Source: Sphingobacterium sp. UBA5670 (GTDB lineage: Bacteria; Bacteroidota; Bacteroidia; Sphingobacteriales; Sphingobacteriaceae). From it: 64,000 bases of DNA. A program made the position numbers and the translations under genes. Below are positions 37,855-46,005 of this stretch, in pieces. A model generated the notes under the pieces. That model did not search any database and had not been told where the DNA came from. It saw only the letters and a program-made list of their open reading frames with translations. The DNA is taken from positions 22,354 through 86,353 of the forward strand of contig NZ_DIIM01000003.1 of the NCBI RefSeq assembly GCF_002420705.1. Direction: 5' to 3'. The stretch's first letter is position 1. Each line of letters begins with the position of its first letter.

Positions 37855-38652
37855 ATGGGCTTTTTTAGCAATTTGTTCGGTACCAATAAAAAATCATCCA
37901 TTAGACCCTTAGCACAGCTTGAATTTTTGGAGGTAGACATGCACAATCATCTGCTGCCAGGGATCGATGATGGTAGCAGTTCTGTACAAAATTCGCTTGG
38001 CTATATGGAAGGATTGCAACGGTTGGGATTGAAGAAATTTATCTGCACACCGCATATTATGGCTGGCGTTCATCCCAATACCAAATCAAGCATCGAACAA
38101 GCACAGGTCAATCTTGAAAGCGGCCTTAAGAATATCGGCAGCAAAGCTGAAATTTATGCAGCCGCGGAGCATATGATCGATGATGGTCTTTCAAACCTTA
38201 TTCAGGACAATGAGCTTTGCGTTATCCCCGGGGGTTATGTACTCATTGAGATGTCCTATCTATCGGAGTCAAAGGCGCTGTTTCATACCATCCTGGATAT
38301 CCAAAAACTAGGCTATAAACCCATCCTTGCACATCCCGAGCGGTATAATTATTATCATGGCAACTTTAACATCTATAAGCAAATTAAGGATGCCGGCTGC
38401 CTGCTGCAGCTTAACCTGCTATCCATCAGCCGCTATTACGGTGTCGATGTCAAAGCGATTGCGATGACTTTACTCAAATCAGGCATGTACGATTTCGTGG
38501 GCACTGACCTCCACCATGAAAAACACCTCAAAGCCCTCACGGATATTGCCGAAAAATACCCCGTCCGTGAAATGTTAAAAACATCTCCTATTTTGAATCC
38601 GTCTCTTTTAGATCATATCAGTACAGTAAAATCCCAGCATATTGCCGGATAG
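37855..38652 (+). CDS. PHP-family tyrosine-protein phosphatase (CpsB/YwqE-like)
   Basis: 265 residues. Metal-binding motifs of the PHP fold are intact: DMHNHLLPGIDDGS, CTPHIMAG, AHPERYNYY and GTDLHHEKH. These enzymes dephosphorylate tyrosine kinases that control capsule polymer length. No kinase or polysaccharide co-polymerase (wzc/wza) gene is in this window; the neighbouring WbpM-type and rfb genes support a role in exopolysaccharide control. Its stop lies 4 bp from the stop of the convergent usher gene. Confidence 0.92.
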   Translation: MGFFSNLFGTNKKSSIRPLAQLEFLEVDMHNHLLPGIDDGSSSVQNSLGYMEGLQRLGLKKFICTPHIMAGVHPNTKSSIEQAQVNLESGLKNIGSKAEIYAAAEHMIDDGLSNLIQDNELCVIPGGYVLIEMSYLSESKALFHTILDIQKLGYKPILAHPERYNYYHGNFNIYKQIKDAGCLLQLNLLSISRYYGVDVKAIAMTLLKSGMYDFVGTDLHHEKHLKALTDIAEKYPVREMLKTSPILNPSLLDHISTVKSQHIAG

Positions 38653-38656
38653 AAAT

Positions 38657-41479
38657 TTATTGTCCAAAGCGCTTGACATTGACCTTTTTTGACTTCACTT
38701 TTAACACAAAAGGCTCCAGCACCAAATCAGCATCAAGTCTCACTGCTCCCGATTGCGCCTCTTGATCGGTAAATACGTTTGCTGGAAAACTTGCATTGTC
38801 CAAGTAGAAACTATAGGTTCCTTCGGGTAGACCAAACTCAAAATTTCCATCCTTATCGGTACGTATCTCGGTGATCTTCCCGTTCCCGTCTTTTGCCAAA
38901 ACCTTGTAGATATCTAAATTCAGATCAGTCTCTAGACTAAGCCCCTGTGTATACGCTATTTGCACCGCGCCCCGAACCATCCCACCGCGCTGGAGCGGAA
39001 TCTGGATTGTTAGATTTGACTGCTGTATCACGATCTCCTTCGACACGGCCATATACTGCCCTTGCTTTGGCGAAAAAAACAAGTACGATCCATAGGGCAA
39101 TTTCTTAAAGGAAGCATAACCGGCTTTATCAGTTACAAACAAGACTCCTTTTACTGTAAAGCTATGATCAACCATCGGAATATCCCCTTTATCAAATATG
39201 CCATTGAAATTTTTATCATAAAAACAGAAGACTCGTATATTTCCTGTTTTGACGGCTGGACGATCAAGATTTGATCCTTTGAAATTTTGCCGAACACCAA
39301 TCCGCAAATTATTGAAATCGTAATCATAGCCAGTTTTCATGACGCTATAATTGTATTGAAAAAGACCCGTCAGCAGGGTATTTTTCAGAACGCGGTAATT
39401 TACACTCGCGTTCCCTCCAAAACTATTTCCGTAATTGCTGCTTAAATTCGCCCGGGCGTTGGCTGTCCATTGCAGTCTTTCCTGTAATAGCGTACCGCTT
39501 ACCCGAGGCCCCACGGAAAAACGATTTCCAAACGAACGTCCTATTAATAGTGCACTCACCAGATCCGAAATCTGAAAAGCACCCTGCTGATAAGAAGCCG
39601 AAAGTCCCAGACTCTTATAATTATAATTTAAATCGGTCCGTACCGCAAAAAGCCCATTCGCTTGATCGGTCATCGACACGATTCCGGCCTCCGTGGTCAC
39701 ATTCAGATTATGCTGCAGGTTACGCGACCGCACATTTACAGTGGACAATAAGCGCCATGAGGCAGACTTCAGTTCACGGGTACCCGCGACAAACATATAG
39801 GTTCCGATTTCGCGATTATAGTTTGGCAATACTGATAAGGTCACAAATGAGCTCAGGGGCATATACAGGCTTAAATCCCAACGGGAAGACTGGCTTGCGT
39901 AATTGAGAAAATGTGTATTTAAATAACTTGGGTTATAACGATAAAAGGTATAGCTTAATGCTGTGGATATTTTACCCCAATTTCGATTTAAGCGTTCGAC
40001 AAATTGCAGGGAACCGCGGCGATTACCGGTATAATAAGGGGAACTATAAAAATTATCGGAGCTAAAACTCCATTTGGCAAAGCGCTGGTCCATTCGGAGC
40101 CCCAAAGCCCAGGAAGGCATCGAGGAATCAGGCCCCGCTTGTCGGCCATTCTGGCTCTGGAGTCCAGCAGCGACAAAACCCCGCAGTACGGTGTTGCCTG
40201 CATATTTTTGTTTCAAAAAATCAAAAGAATTTGACCATAGCAGACTGGTCGTACTGTCTAAACCATTGCGATCATAGAAGAGCTGCCCCTCATAACGACG
40301 GTGATCCGCTTTACCTTCCCCCAAAACGACTTTTCCAAAAGCGGTATATCCCGGATCGACAGAAGTACTGTAATCCAGTAGGTCTACGGCACGTTGCAAT
40401 ACACCAACCGAGAAATTTGCAGCCCTTGCTGTATCGATATGATCAAATTTGACACCTCTTCCAAAAGCAGATGCTTCCATGCTCTCCTGCAAATTTCCGA
40501 TCGTATAGGTATTTTTCCCTTTCAGAAAACTGGCAAAGGTATTGCTTAATGTGGGTCGATCCATCCCCCCAGTTTTGGTCAGATAGGCGCTGTATCTGAG
40601 CTGTCCGTTAGCTAGGCGATACTCCCCCTCCGACCGTAAATAAAAAGCCTGCTGTTCACCGAGCATATTATCGACCTGCAGATCGATAAAATTACGCGAA
40701 TAAGCGGCTAGATTACCGCGGTTGTCAAATAATTGCTGGTAATTTCGATCGGCTGTAATATTGGACAATAGCACAGCTAGATTTCCAAACACATCACCAT
40801 TATCATATAGACCTGTCGTACTGATGGTGTACTGCGCCCTGTTTAACATATATTTCTCCACAGCAAAACGGAGAATGAGAAGCGTATCATGCCCTGCCGG
40901 AAGGAAAAGATTCTGTTCTTTAAATTTCGTGTTTCCAATGCGATCCGGAGAGGAAAACAGGATTTTAATCTGCTCATCCGTTGTCCCATTATTGATAACC
41001 CGTGTCCGGATAAAAATAGAATCACCCACATGCTTCAGATACTGCTGCTCCGAAACATCCTGTAAGATCACCGCTTTTTTGGGCGGCACATCGATGGCCA
41101 TCGACTTATTATCAACCATTTGCCCCAGAGGATCCCAAAGTTGAACACCTATCGTTTGCCCCCTTAACTGCGCCGGCGCCTGGACCTGAAGACGCTGGGT
41201 AATAAACCGTTTTTTCCCAGCAGGCACCGTAAACGTTAAACGATCCGAACCAAGGGCACGCAGTCCCTGCGGCAACTGCAACCTGAGCTCGCCTGTAAAA
41301 TCCTTTTCGCTGCTGTTGATCAGCTGCAGGTCAATGCTGTTAAGGCCTGCTTCGAGCTGGACCTGGTCGGGTAAAATCAAGTGAACAGGCTTTTCCTGCT
41401 GTGCCCAGACAGACTGAACCAGCAGCAGCAACAGCACAGCGGCTATCGACCTAAGCTTATGAAAAGAGCATTTAAACAC
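38657..41479 (-). CDS. Usher-like outer-membrane protein, set B
   Basis: 940 residues with signal peptide (IAAVLLLLLVQSVWAQ). Two Ig-like domains (about 30-235) precede a beta-barrel (240-755), then two small beta domains: a Ca-site-like FYDKNFNGIFDKGDIP unit and a CarboxypepD-like DKDGNFEFGLPEGTYSF unit. It ends VNVKRFGQ. Same layout and the same SSPYY.G.RRG.LQ motif as set A. This length and order resemble an usher (N-terminal domain, barrel, C-terminal domains) although sequence similarity to classical FimD ushers is not visible. Last gene of the set B unit, 15 bp after the tip gene. Confidence 0.75.
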   Translation of the reverse strand: MFKCSFHKLRSIAAVLLLLLVQSVWAQQEKPVHLILPDQVQLEAGLNSIDLQLINSSEKDFTGELRLQLPQGLRALGSDRLTFTVPAGKKRFITQRLQVQAPAQLRGQTIGVQLWDPLGQMVDNKSMAIDVPPKKAVILQDVSEQQYLKHVGDSIFIRTRVINNGTTDEQIKILFSSPDRIGNTKFKEQNLFLPAGHDTLLILRFAVEKYMLNRAQYTISTTGLYDNGDVFGNLAVLLSNITADRNYQQLFDNRGNLAAYSRNFIDLQVDNMLGEQQAFYLRSEGEYRLANGQLRYSAYLTKTGGMDRPTLSNTFASFLKGKNTYTIGNLQESMEASAFGRGVKFDHIDTARAANFSVGVLQRAVDLLDYSTSVDPGYTAFGKVVLGEGKADHRRYEGQLFYDRNGLDSTTSLLWSNSFDFLKQKYAGNTVLRGFVAAGLQSQNGRQAGPDSSMPSWALGLRMDQRFAKWSFSSDNFYSSPYYTGNRRGSLQFVERLNRNWGKISTALSYTFYRYNPSYLNTHFLNYASQSSRWDLSLYMPLSSFVTLSVLPNYNREIGTYMFVAGTRELKSASWRLLSTVNVRSRNLQHNLNVTTEAGIVSMTDQANGLFAVRTDLNYNYKSLGLSASYQQGAFQISDLVSALLIGRSFGNRFSVGPRVSGTLLQERLQWTANARANLSSNYGNSFGGNASVNYRVLKNTLLTGLFQYNYSVMKTGYDYDFNNLRIGVRQNFKGSNLDRPAVKTGNIRVFCFYDKNFNGIFDKGDIPMVDHSFTVKGVLFVTDKAGYASFKKLPYGSYLFFSPKQGQYMAVSKEIVIQQSNLTIQIPLQRGGMVRGAVQIAYTQGLSLETDLNLDIYKVLAKDGNGKITEIRTDKDGNFEFGLPEGTYSFYLDNASFPANVFTDQEAQSGAVRLDADLVLEPFVLKVKSKKVNVKRFGQ

Positions 41480-41494
41480 GCAACAGAGATCAAA

Positions 41495-42571
41495 TTATTG
41501 TGGGATCAATAAATAGAGGAGTGACACACCATAGCTTCCTGATTTAGAAGCCGACACCTGATCAGCGGTCAGATTAGCTTTATACTCCACATTAAAAGTT
41601 TGCGCTTGCTTTTTATCCGCCGAAGCAGCCGCCACAGCAACCTGCTCCTGTGTGGTTAAGATTACTTTGGGATTGGATTTTATCCTGTTTATCCCCGTCC
41701 CTGCAGTCAATTGAAGCGACAGTGCCGATAGCGGAAGTGCTCCCCCACCATTACGGACAAGCTCACTATCTACCGACTTGACCCGGAGTTCAAAATCCGT
41801 TATGGAGTTAACGCGTATTGCATTTGCTACCAACGAACTTACCCCCTGCATATAGTCTTTTTGTGTCGAAAACTGCAATGTGGCATTGGCGGCATCCGCA
41901 GCAATCTCCAAACTATAATCAGGCTCCATATCGACCATCCCACCATCGGTCAAACGCGGCGGTAATTGCATTTCATAATTAATTTCTTGTGTCCCCAGTA
42001 CTTTTCCGCTTTCGCTATACAGGGTAAACAACAAGGGAATACGATATTTCAGGTACGTATACTGGTCCGGACTCAGATAATCATCCAGGTATTTACCTTG
42101 GGCAATGGTCAGGGCACCATACAGCTGATATTGCAGATAATAATTTCCATTGGAACTGATGGGTTGTTTTGCTCGGTTAATCAGCAGTACATCGTTACTA
42201 TTTTGCAAAATAATCGGATTGCGGCTTGCGCCGATACCATCCAGGCGAAAATTTGCTTCATTGTTGTCACCCGTCCAGCGGAGGCTTATTTTATCTACCG
42301 GAAATGTATTTCCGCTCCGGTTCTTTCCGCCTGCAATGGTGCGTATCGGTGCCAGCAAGCGAACGGCGAGCGACCAATTTTTTTCGTTCACATTGAGCCC
42401 GTTCAGGTCAAATTGAAACACATTAAAGCGATCCGGCGTCGTTTTTCCCAAATAGGAAGTTACTTCGAAATAGTTATCCGACCAGACTGAAAACCGCAAT
42501 TGTGCAACCAGAGGCGCTGCCGAAAACAGGCCCCAGATCAAGAGCGTTATTATTTTAGTTCTTTGCCACAT
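41495..42571 (-). CDS. Two-domain tip-like fibre protein, set B
   Basis: 358 residues, signal peptide ending near APLVAQ. Residues about 25-215 form a beta-rich domain with no family that I recognise; the remaining part is a pilin-like domain (TLQFSTQKDYMQGVSSLVAN, then DFELRVKSVDS). Corresponds to the 473-residue protein of set A. Overlaps the chaperone gene by 17 bp and is followed by the usher after 15 bp. Confidence 0.72.
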   Translation of the reverse strand: MWQRTKIITLLIWGLFSAAPLVAQLRFSVWSDNYFEVTSYLGKTTPDRFNVFQFDLNGLNVNEKNWSLAVRLLAPIRTIAGGKNRSGNTFPVDKISLRWTGDNNEANFRLDGIGASRNPIILQNSNDVLLINRAKQPISSNGNYYLQYQLYGALTIAQGKYLDDYLSPDQYTYLKYRIPLLFTLYSESGKVLGTQEINYEMQLPPRLTDGGMVDMEPDYSLEIAADAANATLQFSTQKDYMQGVSSLVANAIRVNSITDFELRVKSVDSELVRNGGGALPLSALSLQLTAGTGINRIKSNPKVILTTQEQVAVAAASADKKQAQTFNVEYKANLTADQVSASKSGSYGVSLLYLLIPQ

Positions 42572-43370
42572 GTTTAAATTCCAATTCCGCGATCTTCACC
42601 ACATCCTGATCGCCATAAAATGCCAATACCGAAACGAGGTAATTCCCAGATTTTAACGATTTGGGAATTGCAATATATTGTTTACGCTTATCCCCGGGAA
42701 GACAATAAAAATTAAGATTGTCGACCACTTCTTTATCGCCTGTTTCCTGATTTAAAAATTCAGCGCGCAACCTTCCTTCCAGCCAAATATTTCCGGTCAC
42801 ATCGTAACTGACCTCTAGAAACTGTCCAACAGAATCCACATCTTTATAGACCAGATTCGTGATCTCAAGATCCGGTGTTTCTCTTCCGTTAAACCGGTGG
42901 TAGACCTTAACGCCCGAGCGTACGGCCAAACGGATATTAGCTCCTTCCTGTTTTTCCCTTGCCCTTGGATTCAATTGGGTCACAAAGAGCATTGCGGTAT
43001 GGATTGGCACCTCCGTACTGAATTTTGCATCTTTAGGTACCTGCATATTCAACTGCAACCGTTTTGATTCACCGGGTTTAAGCGAGAAGTACGATTCAGA
43101 TACGGAAAGCCAGTTCGCACAGCTTGTTGGCAGCGTGCCTTTCGGGCTCAGTTCATTATCACCATAGGTAGAATACGACCAATCTTCAAAAGACACTCCC
43201 AATTCAAGTGTGTAATCTTTACTCGGGTTCGTCACATCCACATACTGCGTCTGTGCCTGTCCGGCGTCACCCACAAAATACAATCTGGGCGGACCAACTG
43301 TCAATCCCGTTTGAGAAAAAGCTATTGTTGCAGTAAAAAGCAAAAAAAATGAGGCAATCAGGTTCTTCAT
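42555..43370 (-). CDS. PapD-like periplasmic chaperone, set B
   Basis: 271 residues from the ATG at 43370, where the signal peptide begins (LIASFFLLFTATIAFSQ); a longer frame adds 19 unlikely residues. Two Ig-like domains share with the set A chaperone PPRLYFVGDAGQAQ, ANWLSVSESYFSLKPGESKR and AMLFVTQLN. Ends in a Lys-rich tail. Sits 90 bp after the pilin gene, with a terminator hairpin between them. Confidence 0.8.
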   Translation of the reverse strand: MKNLIASFFLLFTATIAFSQTGLTVGPPRLYFVGDAGQAQTQYVDVTNPSKDYTLELGVSFEDWSYSTYGDNELSPKGTLPTSCANWLSVSESYFSLKPGESKRLQLNMQVPKDAKFSTEVPIHTAMLFVTQLNPRAREKQEGANIRLAVRSGVKVYHRFNGRETPDLEITNLVYKDVDSVGQFLEVSYDVTGNIWLEGRLRAEFLNQETGDKEVVDNLNFYCLPGDKRKQYIAIPKSLKSGNYLVSVLAFYGDQDVVKIAELEFKHVAKN

Positions 43371-43403
43371 AAAAATACATTTGGGATAAAAATACATAAA
43401 AAA

Positions 43404-43425
43404 GCAGGTATCTTCCGATACCTGC
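43404..43425 (-). terminator. Attenuating terminator between pilin and assembly genes, set B
   Basis: 9-bp perfect stem (GCAGGTATC, TTCC loop, GATACCTGC) followed on the minus strand by six T (complement of 43398-43403). It lies between the stop of the pilin gene and the chaperone start, so read-through would make less chaperone and usher than pilin. Confidence 0.75.
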
Positions 43426-43460
43426 ATCTATATGATTTTCATAGCGTAGTATAGGACCTA

Positions 43461-44042
43461 CTAGTTTGCTGCGATGGTGTATACCACATCAATGGTATAT
43501 TTAGCTTTTGTATCTTTACCACCGTTACCTAACAATTCTTTTACAGTCGCTTCATTAAGTGGTTTACCGATATATTTTACATCCAATTCTTTGTTCAACA
43601 CAGAAGATTCAGCTGTACTTGTGCTTCCGAAAGGACCGAATTCCATGTTCACATCTGTCGATGCTGACTTACCATCAACTTGAATTTCAACCAATTTTTT
43701 AGCATCATACGTGTTAGCACCATTTCCAGCCACTTTATTGAATTGACCATTAGAAGACATCGTTGCTTTTACTTTGTAACCTGAACCTACCGAAGACACT
43801 TTCAATTGTTTTGCGATCAATTTATTTACCCCGTTTGTATAGTCAGCTGCCTTCTCGTATTTCAACGTTACTTCGTCATCATATCCTGATGTAACCTGAC
43901 CATCTTGACCCGCACCGCTACCGATTTCAATAGACTGAAATGGATTCAGCTCAACATTTACTTTTACTTTTGCTTGAGACTGTGCATTTGCTGCAGTAAC
44001 TGAACCGATGATTGCTGCTGCGAAGAAAATAATTTTTTTCAT
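43461..44042 (-). CDS. Pilin-like exported subunit, set B (first of pair)
   Basis: 193 residues. Signal peptide (IIFFAAAIIGSVTAANAQ); mature part begins VKVNVELNPFQSIEIGSGAG, then TLKYEKAADYTNGVNKLIAK and a following V.ATM.S strand, the pattern shared with the other subunits and tip domains of both sets. No Cys. Proximal to the assembly genes and separated from them by an attenuator hairpin, so probably the main subunit. Its promoter region holds a TACTTTTG element and two palindromes. Confidence 0.75.
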   Translation of the reverse strand: MKKIIFFAAAIIGSVTAANAQSQAKVKVNVELNPFQSIEIGSGAGQDGQVTSGYDDEVTLKYEKAADYTNGVNKLIAKQLKVSSVGSGYKVKATMSSNGQFNKVAGNGANTYDAKKLVEIQVDGKSASTDVNMEFGPFGSTSTAESSVLNKELDVKYIGKPLNEATVKELLGNGGKDTKAKYTIDVVYTIAAN

Positions 44043-44102
44043 TTTGTAGTTTTTATATTTTTATATGACTTATTCGTTATTATTTATCCTCTTTGGACAA
44101 AA

Positions 44103-44110
44103 CAAAAGTA
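44103..44110 (-). promoter_or_regulatory. -7 element of the set B pilin promoter
   Basis: The minus strand reads TACTTTTG, an exact TAnnTTTG match, giving a start near 44098 and a leader of about 55 nt. There is no TTG at the usual distance, which is typical for promoters that need an activator; two palindromes lie further upstream. Confidence 0.5.
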
Positions 44111-44178
44111 CTACAGCAAATGAGGTAAAAAGTATGAATTTCAGCCCAAAAAGTATGAAAAAGGGAGTGTGTAAATTG

Positions 44179-44198
44179 TTGTAGCTATACAGCTACAA
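44179..44198. promoter_or_regulatory. Palindrome 1 upstream of set B pilin
   Basis: TTGTAGCT-ATAC-AGCTACAA, an 8-bp perfect inverted repeat. With the copy 24 bp away and the one at 47989 it defines TTGTAGC-N6-GCTACAA. Centred about 90 bp upstream of the predicted start. Confidence 0.65.
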
Positions 44199-44202
44199 AA
44201 GC

Positions 44203-44222
44203 TTGTAGCGCGGTAGCTACAA
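44203..44222. promoter_or_regulatory. Palindrome 2 upstream of set B pilin
   Basis: TTGTAGC-GCGGTA-GCTACAA, 7-bp arms, same 20-bp length as palindrome 1 and offset from it by 24 bp, roughly two helical turns. Likely both are bound by one protein on the same DNA face. Confidence 0.65.
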
Positions 44223-44263
44223 TGTGCGGTGCATGAGGCAAAAGAAATGAATTAAGGGGATTA

Positions 44264-44791
44264 TTAGCGTGTTTCGATGCTATAAAGAACATCGTTTGTA
44301 AAGGTTACCGTATTGTTTTTCTCTACATATTGCATTAGACCATCAGCCCCGGGACCTGTGTACGTTACATCAAACAGTCCGTTAAGCGTCGGTGAATCAG
44401 AGGAAATGATCGTTTCCTTATTTGTTGCAAGAAGGCCATTCCTTGTATTTATTGCTTGTCCCGCCTGAGAAGCGGCAGCCTTAACACGAATCAAAGGAGC
44501 CGGAATTTTTTCTGTTTGTGCCTGCCCGACTTTTACAAAATCTTGATTGGCCAATTTGACCTTCACTTCGTAACCCGAAGTACTAAATACAGAAAGATGT
44601 GATTTTTGGACAGACTCTACGCCATTTTGATAATCTTCCAAGGTATGGTAGGCCAAGGTAACGGTCGATTGATCTGGATTAATAACAAGGTGCTGCACAT
44701 CATGTAGCTCAATATTCAAGCGAACCCCTGTCTGCGAGAAGGCTGTACCACTCAACAATGCTAATCCCAAAAACAATAGTCCCTTTTTCAT
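44264..44791 (-). CDS. Pilin-like exported subunit, set B (second of pair)
   Basis: 175 residues. Signal peptide (LLFLGLALLSGTAFSQ), then VRLNIELHDVQHLVINPDQS and TLAYHTLEDYQNGVESVQKS followed by a V.VKL.N strand, as in the 193-residue subunit. The two are paralogues by eye, so it may be a minor or alternate subunit. It lies upstream of the palindromes and of the main pilin promoter. Confidence 0.72.
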   Translation of the reverse strand: MKKGLLFLGLALLSGTAFSQTGVRLNIELHDVQHLVINPDQSTVTLAYHTLEDYQNGVESVQKSHLSVFSTSGYEVKVKLANQDFVKVGQAQTEKIPAPLIRVKAAASQAGQAINTRNGLLATNKETIISSDSPTLNGLFDVTYTGPGADGLMQYVEKNNTVTFTNDVLYSIETR

Positions 44792-45022
44792 ATCCTGATA
44801 CCTGTTCTTTGATGGCCGTATGGATCATCCGTGATTTATTGTGCAACTTTATCCTTATCGAATCTTAGCAATTTTGAAGCCAGAAGCGTTTGAATCCTCA
44901 ACTATGGATAATTTCATACCCTTTCGTTGTTCTATTCTAAATATACCTTTTATCTCAAAAACGAAAGAATAAGAACAATTATTTTTAATAGGAAAATATG
45001 TATTATTTTCAATACAGAATGG

Positions 45023-45853
45023 TTATTGCTGCCAGCGTTTACGGTATTCGGTTGGAGTAAGGGCTGTTTCCTTTAGAAAAAAGGTACTGAAATTATTGAC
45101 ATCGGCATAACCAAGTTCCCAGGCCACTTGCTTGATGCTTAGCGAAGATTCGACAAGGAGTTTTTTACTCACACGAAGCAATTCTTTGGTAATGAACTCC
45201 TTGGGCGTGATACCCAAAGTTTCCTTGGTGAGGCTGGTCAGTTTTTTACTTCCTATATTGAGCTGATCCGCATAGAAGGCAACCTGCTTTTCTTTTTTTA
45301 CATGTTTTTCAACCAGTTCTTGAAAGCGTTGTACCAGAGGTACCTTTGTACGCTGACCGAGCAGCTCTCCCGATTGCCTGTCATCTGCATAAATCGCTGC
45401 CAGGAGCACGATCTGCTTGACGATATTATGTGCCAAGTCCCGATAAATTGCCTGATTGTAATTCTGCTTGGAGAGCTTGAGCTGCATCCCCACAAATTCA
45501 TAGTACGTTGCGTATTCCTGAGGCACGCTGAGTGTTCTATAAGTATATTCGTTTTTGTTAAATGATTTGAAATTCCGGAGGAAGGCGGTATCCACCTCGG
45601 TACGTGCAAAAAAACTTTCCGAAAAATAAATAATCAAAAAAGCCCGCTGTTCATCTGGATTCGCATCTACTGTTATTCCTCGCGGTATCAATACTAAGCT
45701 GTATTCTGCTATTTCAGTAAGCTCTTTATTGATGCGCATGCTACTACCGCCGGACGACACAAAAAGAACGACATGGTTCTCTTTCGCCGTTGCCTCCCTA
45801 ATTTCCGAAAAGTCTTGCTCTACACCAATTACCCGATGAACTCCAAATTCCAT
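45023..45853 (-). CDS. AraC-family transcriptional regulator
   Basis: 276 residues. N-terminal sensor domain of about 160 residues with a cupin-like patch (HVVLFVSSGGSSMRI) and two C-terminal helix-turn-helix motifs (KQVAFYADQLNIGSKKLTSL and IKQVAWELGYADVNNFSTFF). Full length for the family, unlike the broken one at 18771. It stands immediately upstream of the set B genes, so it is a candidate activator, although AraC proteins usually bind direct repeats rather than the palindromes seen here. Confidence 0.9.
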   Translation of the reverse strand: MEFGVHRVIGVEQDFSEIREATAKENHVVLFVSSGGSSMRINKELTEIAEYSLVLIPRGITVDANPDEQRAFLIIYFSESFFARTEVDTAFLRNFKSFNKNEYTYRTLSVPQEYATYYEFVGMQLKLSKQNYNQAIYRDLAHNIVKQIVLLAAIYADDRQSGELLGQRTKVPLVQRFQELVEKHVKKEKQVAFYADQLNIGSKKLTSLTKETLGITPKEFITKELLRVSKKLLVESSLSIKQVAWELGYADVNNFSTFFLKETALTPTEYRKRWQQ

Positions 45854-45940
45854 AATTATTATTTACGCCATGTACCGCCTGAAAAAAGTTTCATTTACCT
45901 AGCCAGGGAGCAATTTAGCAAATAAATCCCGAACACGAAA

Positions 45941-45969
45941 AACGCATTCCCCAATTAGAGGAATGCGTT
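45941..45969 (-). terminator. Terminator after the minus-strand fimbrillin gene
   Basis: 10-bp perfect stem (AACGCATTCC / GGAATGCGTT) with a 9-nt loop, 36 bp beyond the stop of the fimbrillin gene. The T-run on the minus strand is weak (TTTCGTG). Confidence 0.65.
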
Positions 45970-46005
45970 TATATGACATCTGTTATTCAAATAAATTAGA
46001 ATTGT

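Noticed and set aside
44023..45853. AraC protein as the reader of the TTGTAGC palindromes
   Set aside because: AraC-type regulators usually bind direct repeats, so I did not assign it.
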